A stretch of DNA of 5,509 nucleotides, taken from positions 1-5,509 of the forward strand of contig VYDC01000023.1 of assembly GCA_009843585.1 (NCBI GenBank). Direction: 5' to 3'. Below the pieces are notes generated by a model. That model did no database searches. It was not told the DNA's origin and was given only the letters and a program-made list of their open reading frames with translations. Position numbers and translations under genes: made by a program. Of this stretch, positions 1-5,509 are shown piece by piece. The stretch comes from Chloroflexota bacterium (GTDB lineage Bacteria; Chloroflexota; Dehalococcoidia; UBA2979). How positions within the stretch are numbered: the stretch's first letter is position 1; each line of letters opens with the position of its first letter.

Positions 1-1061
1 ATCTCCCGCGTCCCCACCGCCGGCTCGCCCGGCGCGGCGAGGTCGGCGGTGCGCTTCCCCGAGGAGAGTGCGCCTGCGACCGCCGCGTCGACGGCGTCGG
101 CCTCGCGCTCCAGCCCGAGCGAGTGCCTGAGCAGCATCCCGACGCAGAGGCACATCGCGAGCGGGTTCGCAATGCCCTCGCCCGCGATATCGGGCGCGGA
201 GCCGTGTATGGGCTCGTACATCCCGAGGCCGGTGCCGTCGGCGGAGCGCGCGCCGATGCTCGCCGACGGGAGCATGCCGAGCGAGCCGGCGAGCATCGAC
301 GCCTCGTCGGTGAGGATGTCGCCGAAGAGGTTCGAGGCGATCACGACGTCGAAGTCGGAGGGGCGGCGGATCAGGTGCATCGCCGCCGCGTCGACGAGCA
401 TGTCGGAGTACTCGACGTCCGGGTAGCCGGCGCGCACCTCGTGCACGATCTCCCGCCAGAGGCGCGAGGACTCGAGGACGTTCGCCTTGTCGATGGAGTG
501 AAGCCTCCCGCGGCGCCCGCGCGCGAGCTCGAATCCGAGCCGCGCGACGCGTCCGACCTCCTCCTCGTTGTAGTAGATGGTGTCGACGGCCTCGCGGAGT
601 CCGCCGACCACGCGTCGCTCCTGCGGCCTGCCGAAGTAGGCTCCCGAGGTCAGCTCGCGCACCACCAGCAGGTCGACGCCCGCCAGCACCTCGGAGCGGA
701 GTGGCGAGGCGGCGGCGAGCGCGGGGTCGACCGCGACCGGCCGGAGGTTCGCCCACAAGCCGAGCTCGCGGCGGATGCGGAGCAGCCCCTGCTCCGGCCG
801 TACCGGCGCCGTCGGATCGTCCCACCGGGGCCCGCCGACGGCGCCCCAGAGGACGGCGTGCGAGGCCCGCGCCTGCTCGATGGTCTCGTCCCGGATCGCC
901 GTCCCGTGCGCGTCAATGGCGGCGCCGCCGACCAGATCCTCGGTGATGCGGAAGGCGTGCTCGAAGCGCTCCCCGACGGCGGTGAGTAGGCGCACGCCCT
1001 CGCGCGTCACCTCGGGACCGATGCCGTCCCCCGGGAGCACCAGGATCTCGTAGTCGGCCAC
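1..1061 (-). CDS. leuB: 3-isopropylmalate dehydrogenase LeuB (3' end off window)
   Basis: Oxidises and decarboxylates (2R,3S)-3-isopropylmalate to 2-ketoisocaproate with NAD+ and Mg2+/Mn2+ in the cytoplasm. It is the last Leu-specific step before transamination. The frame is open from a GTG at 1061 to the window edge: 353 complete codons and no stop. Family motifs run in order: GDGIGPEV (11-18), substrate-binding Arg97, Arg107 (in ANLRPV) and Arg135 (in VRELTSGAYFG), Tyr142, SIDKANVLE with Lys192, Asp224 (in VDAAAM), and NLFGDILTDEAS with metal ligands Asp248 and Asp252. The NAD-binding segment YEPIHGSAPDIAG is at 282-294. These residues match the known T. thermophilus active-site set. The family is usually 345-370 residues and the last visible residues are TRE, so probably only 10-20 residues are missing. 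The GTG start is chosen because GGAGG lies 4 nt upstream and no other start codon in frame is near. It is the last visible gene of the operon, 40 bp after the kinase. Identity is secure. Confidence 0.97.
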   Translation of the reverse strand, partial: MADYEILVLPGDGIGPEVTREGVRLLTAVGERFEHAFRITEDLVGGAAIDAHGTAIRDETIEQARASHAVLWGAVGGPRWDDPTAPVRPEQGLLRIRRELGLWANLRPVAVDPALAAASPLRSEVLAGVDLLVVRELTSGAYFGRPQERRVVGGLREAVDTIYYNEEEVGRVARLGFELARGRRGRLHSIDKANVLESSRLWREIVHEVRAGYPDVEYSDMLVDAAAMHLIRRPSDFDVVIASNLFGDILTDEASMLAGSLGMLPSASIGARSADGTGLGMYEPIHGSAPDIAGEGIANPLAMCLCVGMLLRHSLGLEREADAVDAAVAGALSSGKRTADLAAPGEPAVGTRE

Positions 1062-1065
1062 GCCA

Positions 1066-1070
1066 CCTCC
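1066..1070 (-). promoter_or_regulatory. Ribosome binding site of leuB
   Basis: Minus-strand GGAGG (inside GGGGGAGGTGGC) sits 4 nt before the GTG at 1061-1059. It supports this GTG as the leuB start. The 40-bp gap after the kinase stop shows no convincing promoter or terminator, so leuB is probably read from the same transcript. Confidence 0.7.
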
Positions 1071-1101
1071 CCCTCGCCGCGTTCCCTCCGGCGTGCTGAG
1101 G

Positions 1102-2037
1102 CTACTCCTCCGCCGACCCGGGCGCTTCCCGGCCGGAGCGGGCCGCCCTCGCCGCGAGCCTCCGCCTCCCGCTCTCCACCTGCTCCTCGCCGGCCCGGCC
1201 GCCGAGCATCCAGCCGTACCGAACCTGGTAGAGGGGCTCGAGTGCCAGGTAGAAGCGGATGCGGCGCCTGAGCCCGGGGTCGCCCGCGATGAGCGCGGCT
1301 GCGGGGCCCGACCGCGCGTAGCTCGCCACCGCGCGCCGCAGGAACGGGGGCCGGAACGCTCGCCCGACGCCGGAAAGCAGGCCTGCGAGATCGAGCGCGG
1401 GATCGGCGACCATCGCATCCCCCCAGTCGATGACGCCGCGCAGGGCGCCTGCGGGCGAGGCGAGGAGGTGCGCCGGCGAGATGTCGCCGTGCACCAGCGC
1501 GCGCGGCGCGCGCTCCGATCCCCCCTCGCGGAGGAAGTCATCGAGCGTCTCGGCGACCCAGGCCCGGGTCCGGGGGCCGAGGTCGGGGAGCGACTCCGCG
1601 ACCAGCGGCGCGTAGACCTCCCGCCCGAGGTCGACCGAGCGCAGCCCCAGCGCCAGCGCATCCTCGGCGGGCACCCGGTGCAGCGCCGCGAGGAAGCCGC
1701 CGATCTCCTCGGCGAGCCGGCGGCGCGCTCGACCGCGAAGCGCCGAGCCGCCGGGCCCGGCCGCGCTCGCCGGCCTCCCCTCGATGTAGCGGTGAAGCGT
1801 GGCGAGCGGCCGGCCGCTCGCGTCGCGCAGCACCCGCGCCTCCCGGGGTACGGCGAGCCCGCGAGCCGCCAGCAGGGCGAGCAGACCCGGCTCGCGCTCG
1901 TATCCCGCGACCGTCTCGTCCGGGACTCCCGGGCGCAGCACCCGGAGGACGTGGCCGCCGTCCCGGTAGGCGACGGAGCAGTACCCGGATCCGATCGTGC
2001 GGGGGCGTCCCGGCAGCCCGGCGTCGCGCAGCAGCAT
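1102..2037 (-). CDS. APH-family phosphotransferase, substrate unknown
   Basis: Predicted cytoplasmic ATP-dependent small-molecule kinase of the aminoglycoside/choline kinase-like fold (Pfam APH type), 311 residues, which fits the family. The N-lobe has a glycine-rich nucleotide loop (TIGSGYCSVAY, 14-24), a VLRV strand (30-33) where Arg stands at the usual Lys position, and a helix with YEREPGLLALL (46-56). The C-lobe has the catalytic loop HGDISPAH (183-190), with presumed catalytic base Asp185 and His190 where classical APH enzymes have Asn. The metal-binding motif IDWGDA (203-208) contains Asp204, and is followed by ADPALDLAGLL. No signal peptide or membrane segment is seen. The frame is open far upstream, but that part is antiparallel or overlapping shadow of leuD. 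The ATG at 2037 is the first plausible start after the leuD stop, and the kinase motifs begin soon after it. It lies between leuD and leuB on the same strand, so it is probably cotranscribed. The family covers antibiotic kinases, homoserine, choline and sugar kinases and many unknowns, so neither resistance nor a leucine role can be claimed. Confidence 0.88.
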   Translation of the reverse strand: MLLRDAGLPGRPRTIGSGYCSVAYRDGGHVLRVLRPGVPDETVAGYEREPGLLALLAARGLAVPREARVLRDASGRPLATLHRYIEGRPASAAGPGGSALRGRARRRLAEEIGGFLAALHRVPAEDALALGLRSVDLGREVYAPLVAESLPDLGPRTRAWVAETLDDFLREGGSERAPRALVHGDISPAHLLASPAGALRGVIDWGDAMVADPALDLAGLLSGVGRAFRPPFLRRAVASYARSGPAAALIAGDPGLRRRIRFYLALEPLYQVRYGWMLGGRAGEEQVESGRRRLAARAARSGREAPGSAEE

Positions 2038-2066
2038 CGAGGGCGTGGGGCCGGGGGACGGCGTGG

Positions 2067-2666
2067 CTACGGCTCGGTCCTCGGATACGCCGCGTCGTCG
2101 CGCCCGGCCTCGAAGGCGGTGATGTCGTCCTCCTGCGCGAGCGTCATGCCGATGTCGTCGAGGCCGCGCAGCAGCCGGTGCTTCTTGTAGGGATCGATGT
2201 CGAAGCGGCGCGTCCACGACCCGTCGGCCGTGGAGACCCTCTGCGACTCCAGGTCGACGACGAGCTCCGACTCGGGGAGCTCCTCGGCGCGCGCCATGAG
2301 GTAGTCGACGTCCTCGTCGGGGAGCTCGATGGTGAGGACGCCGCCCTGGAGGCAGTTGCCCTTGAAGATGTCGGCGAAGGAGGGGGCGATGAGCGCATCG
2401 ATGCCGAGACCCTGGATCGCCCACACGGCGTGCTCGCGGCTCGAGCCGGAGCCGAAGTTCTGCCGGCTGATGAGGATGCGGGCGCCGTCGTACGCCGGGT
2501 TGTTGAGCACGAAGTCCGGGTCGGAGCGCCACGCCTCGAAGGCGAAGGGCCCGTAGCCGGTGCGCTCGATCCGCTTGAGATGCTTGGCGGGGATGATCTG
2601 GTCCGTGTCGACGTTGGGCCGGTCCAGGGGCAGCGCCTTGCCGCGCACGGTGCTCACCGGCTCCAT
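2067..2666 (-). CDS. leuD: 3-isopropylmalate dehydratase small subunit LeuD
   Basis: Small (swivel-domain) subunit of isopropylmalate isomerase. With LeuC it converts 2-isopropylmalate to 3-isopropylmalate through a cis-alkene intermediate. It has 199 residues, close to E. coli LeuD (201), so it is the long bacterial form and not the roughly 165-residue archaeal-type form. Visible motifs are NVDTDQIIPAKHLKRIERTG (18-37), the substrate-binding GSGSSREHA (72-80), IAPSFADIFKGNCL (93-106), and the C-terminal FDIDPYKKHRLLRGLDDIG (155-173) typical of the long form. The frame stays open well upstream, but that part is a leuC shadow. The ATG at 2666 is chosen because the family N-terminus starts there and an unusually complete Shine-Dalgarno precedes it. 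Its start overlaps the end of leuC by 13 bp in another frame, which fits translational coupling and equal production of the two subunits. It stops with TAG. The C-terminal tail after TAFEAGRD is short and not conserved. Confidence 0.98.
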   Translation of the reverse strand: MEPVSTVRGKALPLDRPNVDTDQIIPAKHLKRIERTGYGPFAFEAWRSDPDFVLNNPAYDGARILISRQNFGSGSSREHAVWAIQGLGIDALIAPSFADIFKGNCLQGGVLTIELPDEDVDYLMARAEELPESELVVDLESQRVSTADGSWTRRFDIDPYKKHRLLRGLDDIGMTLAQEDDITAFEAGRDDAAYPRTEP

Positions 2667-4123
2667 GACATCACCTCCCTGACGTCGACGAAGTGGCCCG
2701 CGATCGCCGCCGCCGCCGCCATCTCGGGCGAGACGAGGTGGGTCCGCCCGCCCGGCCCCTGTCGTCCCTCGAAGTTGCGGTTCGAGGTGGAGGCGCTCCG
2801 CTCGCCCGGGAGCAGGATGTCGGGGTTCATCCCCAGGCACATCGAGCACCCGGCGTCGCGCCACTCGAAGCCGGCCTGCGTGAAGACGGCGTCGAGCCCC
2901 TCCTGCTCCGCCTGCCGCTTCACGAGGCCCGAGCCCGGCACGACCATCGCCCGCACGCCGTCGGCGACCCGCCTGCCGGCGACGACGCCCGCCGCCGAGC
3001 GCAGGTCCTCGATGCGGCCGTTGGTGCAGGAGCCGAGGAAGACGCGGTCGATGCGGATCTCCCGGATCGGCGTCCCGGCCTCGAGATCCATGTACTCGAG
3101 CGCCCGCCGGGTCGCCTCGCGCTGGGTCTCGGTGGGCATGCTCTGGGGATCGGGCACCCGGTCGGTCACGGTCACGCTCTGCGACGGGTTGGTGCCCCAG
3201 GTGACATAGGGGACGATCTCCGAGCCGTCCAGGGTGACCTCGGTGTCGAAGGCCGCGCCGTCGTCCGTGGCGAGCTCGGACCAGCGGGCGAGGGCGCTCT
3301 CCCACTGCTCGCCGCCGGGGATGTGCGGGCGCCCCTTCATGTAGGCGAAGGTCGTCTCGTCCGGGGCGATCAGCCCGGCGCGGGCCCCCGCCTCGATCGA
3401 CATGTTGCAGACCGTCATCCGCCCCTCCATGGAGAGGGCGCGGATCACGTCGCCGCGGTACTCGATGATGTGGCCGATCCCGCCGTGCACCCCGATCCGG
3501 TGGATGATGGCGAGGATCACGTCCTTCGCCGTCACGCCGGGGCCGAGCTCGCCGGTGACCTCCACCGACATCATCTTCGGCCGGACCTGGCGGAGGGTCT
3601 GCGTGGCGAGGACGTGCTCCACCTCCGAGGTGCCGATGCCGAACGCGAGCGAGCCGAAGGCGCCGTGCGTGGAGGTGTGGCTGTCCCCGCAGACGATCGT
3701 CATGCCGGGCTGGGTGTAGCCCTGCTCCGGGCCGATGATGTGCACGATCCCCTGGCGGATGTCGAAGATGTCGAAGAGCGGGATGCCGAACTCCCGCGCG
3801 TTGCCCTGCAGCGTGGCGATCTGCGTCGCCGAGACCGGGTCGGGGTTCGGCTGGTCGCGGCCGATCGTCGGCACGTTGTGGTCGACGGTCGCCAGCGTCA
3901 GATCCGGGCGCCGCACGCTCCGGCCCGCCATCCGCAGTCCCTCGAACGCCTGCGGCGACGTCACCTCGTGCACGAGGTGCAGGTCGATGTAGAGCAGGTC
4001 CGGGCGCTCCCCCTGCGCGGCGGCCGCCCCGCCGGGCGCGTCGAGGTGCGACGGCTCCTGCGGCGAGCCGGGGACGACGTGCTGATCCCAGACCTTACCG
4101 GCCAGCGTCTTCGGCTCGCTCAC
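2654..4123 (-). CDS. leuC: 3-isopropylmalate dehydratase large subunit LeuC
   Basis: Aconitase-family [4Fe-4S] large subunit of isopropylmalate isomerase, acting with LeuD. It has 489 residues, longer than E. coli LeuC (466). Motifs are LLYIDLHLVHEVTSPQAF (43-60), VDHNVPT (80-86), the substrate and cluster region CGDSHTSTHGAFG (145-157), GIGTSEVEHVLATQTL (162-177), EGRMTVCNMSIE (233-244), and TSNRNFEGRQG (446-456). The three cluster ligands are Cys366 (GSCTN) and Cys426/Cys429 (CSMC), all present. The extra length is largely one Pro/Ala/Gly-rich stretch at about residues 18-42, between QHVV and DLLYID, where E. coli has about 8 residues. The start is GTG at 4123, giving MSEPKTLAGKVWDQHVV, with GGAGG 4 nt upstream. 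The TGA stop at 2656-2654 lies inside the start of leuD. It is separated from leuA by 60 bp. The reading frame is intact throughout. Confidence 0.98.
   Translation of the reverse strand: MSEPKTLAGKVWDQHVVPGSPQEPSHLDAPGGAAAAQGERPDLLYIDLHLVHEVTSPQAFEGLRMAGRSVRRPDLTLATVDHNVPTIGRDQPNPDPVSATQIATLQGNAREFGIPLFDIFDIRQGIVHIIGPEQGYTQPGMTIVCGDSHTSTHGAFGSLAFGIGTSEVEHVLATQTLRQVRPKMMSVEVTGELGPGVTAKDVILAIIHRIGVHGGIGHIIEYRGDVIRALSMEGRMTVCNMSIEAGARAGLIAPDETTFAYMKGRPHIPGGEQWESALARWSELATDDGAAFDTEVTLDGSEIVPYVTWGTNPSQSVTVTDRVPDPQSMPTETQREATRRALEYMDLEAGTPIREIRIDRVFLGSCTNGRIEDLRSAAGVVAGRRVADGVRAMVVPGSGLVKRQAEQEGLDAVFTQAGFEWRDAGCSMCLGMNPDILLPGERSASTSNRNFEGRQGPGGRTHLVSPEMAAAAAIAGHFVDVREVMSWSR
2670..2678 (-). promoter_or_regulatory. 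Strong ribosome binding site of leuD
   Basis: Minus-strand GGAGGTGAT is a nine-base complement to the 3' end of 16S rRNA (anti-Shine-Dalgarno). The GGAGG core lies 7 nt before the leuD ATG. The site is inside the leuC coding sequence, so LeuD translation is likely both coupled to leuC and strongly initiated on its own. It fixes the leuD start at 2666. Confidence 0.85.
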
Positions 4124-4127
4124 GGCC

Positions 4128-4132
4128 CCTCC
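4128..4132 (-). promoter_or_regulatory. Ribosome binding site of leuC
   Basis: Minus-strand GGAGG, inside GGGGAGGGGCC, lies 4 nt before the GTG at 4123-4121 and supports that start. An ATG slightly upstream (4136-4134) is out of frame with LeuC. Confidence 0.7.
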
Positions 4133-4143
4133 CCATCGCGATC

Positions 4144-4160
4144 GCGGCGTCCGACGCCGC
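4144..4160 (-). other. Inverted repeat in the leuA-leuC gap
   Basis: GCGGCGTC and GACGCCGC form an 8-bp inverted repeat around one central base. As RNA this could fold into a 7-bp GC-rich stem with a 3-nt loop. It lies about 12 nt upstream of the leuC Shine-Dalgarno and about 24 nt after the leuA stop. No run of T follows it, so it is not a classical intrinsic terminator. It may be a message-processing or stability element, or chance in GC-rich DNA. Confidence 0.4.
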
Positions 4161-4183
4161 CCTCCCTCGCCCGCGGCGCCGCC

Positions 4184-5509
4184 TCAGCCCCTCGTGGCGG
4201 CGGCGTGGCGATTCAGCGCGTAGACGTAGGCCCGGGCCGAGGCGACCAGGATGTCGGTGTCCGAGGCGCGGCCGACGTAGCTCGTCCCGCCGGCCTCGAT
4301 CCGTATCGTCACCTCGCCCTGTGCGTCGATTCCCTCCGTCACCGCCTTCACGCTGAACTCGGTGAGCTGGTTGGTGACGCCGGTCACGCGGTTGATGGCG
4401 CGGTAGATGGCGTCGACCGGCCCGTCGCCGATGGCGGCGTCCTCCTGCGTCTCCCCGTCGGGGCCGACGAGCCGCACCGTCGCCGTCGGCCGGCCGCGGT
4501 CCCCGGTCGAGACCTGCACCAGGTCGAGGCTCCAGCTCGCCTCCGCCCGTTGCTGCGTCTGCTCGGAGAGGATCGCCTCGAGATCCCGGTCGTCCACCTC
4601 GTTCTTGCGGTCGGCGACCTCCTTGAAGGCGCCGAAGACACGCTCGAACTCCTCGTCGTCGAGCGTGACGCCGAGCGCCTCGAGGCGCGCCCGCAGCCCG
4701 TGGCGGCCGGAGACCTTGGTCAGGACGATCGAGTCGCCGGAGGGGATGCCGATGGCGGCCGGATCCATGATCTCGTAGGTCTCGCGCATCTTCAGCACGC
4801 CGTCATGGTGGATGCCGGAGGAGTGCCGGAAGGCGTTGCGCCCGACGATGGCCTTGTGCGGCTGCACCACCATGCCGGAGAGCCTCTCCACCAGCTTGCT
4901 CGCCGCGTAGATCTCGCGGACGTTCACGTCGGTGCGCACGTGCATGAGGTCGCGCCGGGTCTGGATGGCCAGGATGACCTCCTCCAGCGAGGCGTTGCCG
5001 GCGCGCTCCCCGATGCCGTTGATGGTGCCCTCGACCTGGCGGGCGCCGTGGAGCACGCCGGCGAGCGAATTCGCCGTCGCGAGCCCCAGGTCGTTCTGGC
5101 AGTGCACCGAGAGGCGCGCCCGGTGGATGTTGGGCACGCGCTCCTGCAGCTCGGTGAGGAACGCGCCGAACTCCTCCGGGATCGCGTAGCCGACGGTGTC
5201 GGGGATGTTGATGGTCGTGGCGCCCTCGTCGATCGCCGCCTCGACCAGGTCGTAGACGAACTGGGGATCGGAGCGCGTCGCGTCCATCGGGGAGAACTCG
5301 ACCTCGGGGCAGTAGCCGGCGGCGCGCGCCACCGACGCCCGTGCGAGCTCCAGCACGTCCTCCTTGTTCTTTCGCAGCTGCTGCGCCATGTGGATGGCGC
5401 TCGAGGAGATGAAGACGTGGATGCGCGGCGTCTCCGCGTGCTGGACGGCCTCCCACACGGCGTCGATATCCGCGGCGTTCGCGCGGGCGAGACCGCAGAT
5501 GATCGGGCC
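4184..5509 (-). CDS. leuA: 2-isopropylmalate synthase LeuA (5' end off window)
   Basis: First committed step of leucine synthesis: acetyl-CoA plus 2-ketoisovalerate gives 2-isopropylmalate. DRE-TIM metallolyase family, cytoplasmic, normally feedback-inhibited by leucine. The frame is open to the window edge and encodes 441 visible residues. By comparison with E. coli LeuA about 65-80 N-terminal residues, including the DRE motif, lie outside. A GTG at 5458 is internal: the 17 codons before it read GPIICGLARANAADIDA, matching the family. Catalytic-domain motifs (fragment numbering) are FSPMDATRSD (72-81), TTINIPDTVGY (98-108), SVHCQNDLGLA (134-144), QVEGTINGIGERAGN (158-172) and HSSGIHHDGVLK (229-240). 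The C-terminal leucine-sensing domain is present, with GDGPVDA (361-367) and SDTDI (416-420). One oddity is that the metal motif reads HCQ (136-138) where HxH is usual. It is the E. coli-like length class and lacks the long mycobacterial-type extension. It is the first visible gene of the operon and is followed by leuC after 60 bp. Confidence 0.97.
   Translation of the reverse strand, partial: GPIICGLARANAADIDAVWEAVQHAETPRIHVFISSSAIHMAQQLRKNKEDVLELARASVARAAGYCPEVEFSPMDATRSDPQFVYDLVEAAIDEGATTINIPDTVGYAIPEEFGAFLTELQERVPNIHRARLSVHCQNDLGLATANSLAGVLHGARQVEGTINGIGERAGNASLEEVILAIQTRRDLMHVRTDVNVREIYAASKLVERLSGMVVQPHKAIVGRNAFRHSSGIHHDGVLKMRETYEIMDPAAIGIPSGDSIVLTKVSGRHGLRARLEALGVTLDDEEFERVFGAFKEVADRKNEVDDRDLEAILSEQTQQRAEASWSLDLVQVSTGDRGRPTATVRLVGPDGETQEDAAIGDGPVDAIYRAINRVTGVTNQLTEFSVKAVTEGIDAQGEVTIRIEAGGTSYVGRASDTDILVASARAYVYALNRHAAATRG

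Noticed and set aside
123..989. A 288-codon open frame on the plus strand
   Set aside because: It is antisense to leuB, whose minus-strand frame carries every active-site motif. The plus-strand product has no recognisable domain.
1062..1101. Possible terminator or promoter between the kinase and leuB
   Set aside because: Only short, weak GC complementarity is visible, there is no T run, and no -35/-10-like pair is apparent.
1102..2037. Calling the kinase an aminoglycoside resistance gene
   Set aside because: The family name is historical. The catalytic loop differs from classical APH enzymes, the setting is a biosynthetic operon, and nothing in the sequence identifies an antibiotic substrate.
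1093..2190. A 365-codon open frame on the plus strand opposite the kinase gene
   Set aside because: It lies wholly opposite the kinase and the leuD tail. The protein is an Arg/Ala/Pro/Gly-rich string with no family motif, as expected for a shadow in GC-rich DNA.
2038..2532. N-terminal extension of the kinase frame into leuD (476 codons in total)
   Set aside because: The extension is Arg/His-rich, resembles no domain and fully overlaps leuD in another frame. Kinase motifs only begin after the ATG at 2037.
2178..3209. A 343-codon open frame on the plus strand
   Set aside because: It is antisense to leuD and leuC, both of which are unmistakable. Composition is that of a shadow frame.
2667..3305. 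N-terminal extension of the LeuD frame into leuC (412 codons in total)
   Set aside because: The added residues are a low-complexity shadow of leuC. LeuD homology and the strong ribosome site start at 2666.
4138..4145. GCGATCGC, the octamer known as HIP1 in cyanobacteria
   Set aside because: I noticed only this copy, and HIP1 is meaningful only when highly repeated. A single copy in GC-rich DNA is not evidence for a cyanobacterium.

Overview
This window is most of a leucine biosynthesis operon, all on the minus strand. Read in the direction of transcription (right to left) the order is leuA (5' end cut off by the window edge), leuC, leuD, a small-molecule kinase of the aminoglycoside phosphotransferase (APH) family, and leuB (last few codons cut off by the window edge). 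The genes are tightly packed. The leuA-leuC gap is 60 bp, leuC and leuD overlap by 13 bp, the leuD-kinase gap is 29 bp, and the kinase-leuB gap is 40 bp. No gene-free stretch longer than 60 bp exists, and no RNA gene, mobile element, CRISPR array, long repeat or rho-independent terminator was seen.

Together the four Leu enzymes cover the whole branch from 2-ketoisovalerate to 2-ketoisocaproate. LeuA condenses 2-ketoisovalerate with acetyl-CoA, the LeuC/LeuD heterodimer isomerises 2-isopropylmalate to 3-isopropylmalate, and LeuB oxidises and decarboxylates it. A transaminase, not in the window, would finish leucine. The operon promoter and any attenuator or T-box should lie to the right of position 5509, and a terminator to the left of position 1.

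The DNA is very GC-rich (about 70% by eye), with G or C at most third codon positions and GTG starts for leuC and leuB. This is why long but meaningless open frames appear on the plus strand. LeuA is of the E. coli-like type (about 510 residues expected), not the longer mycobacterial/streptomycete type. LeuD is the long bacterial form of about 200 residues. This mix suggests a high-GC bacterium such as a deep-branching actinobacterium (Thermoleophilia or Rubrobacteria-like) or a Chloroflexota relative. That assignment rests on remembered family resemblance and is weak.

The pathway itself is ordinary. The best lead is the uncharacterised APH-fold kinase between leuD and leuB, which is not a leucine enzyme. 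Secondary points are a Gln in place of the second metal-binding His of the LeuA HxH motif, an extra Pro/Ala/Gly-rich segment near the LeuC N-terminus, and the lack of a Shine-Dalgarno sequence before the kinase. I see no convincing sign of a wholly new system.
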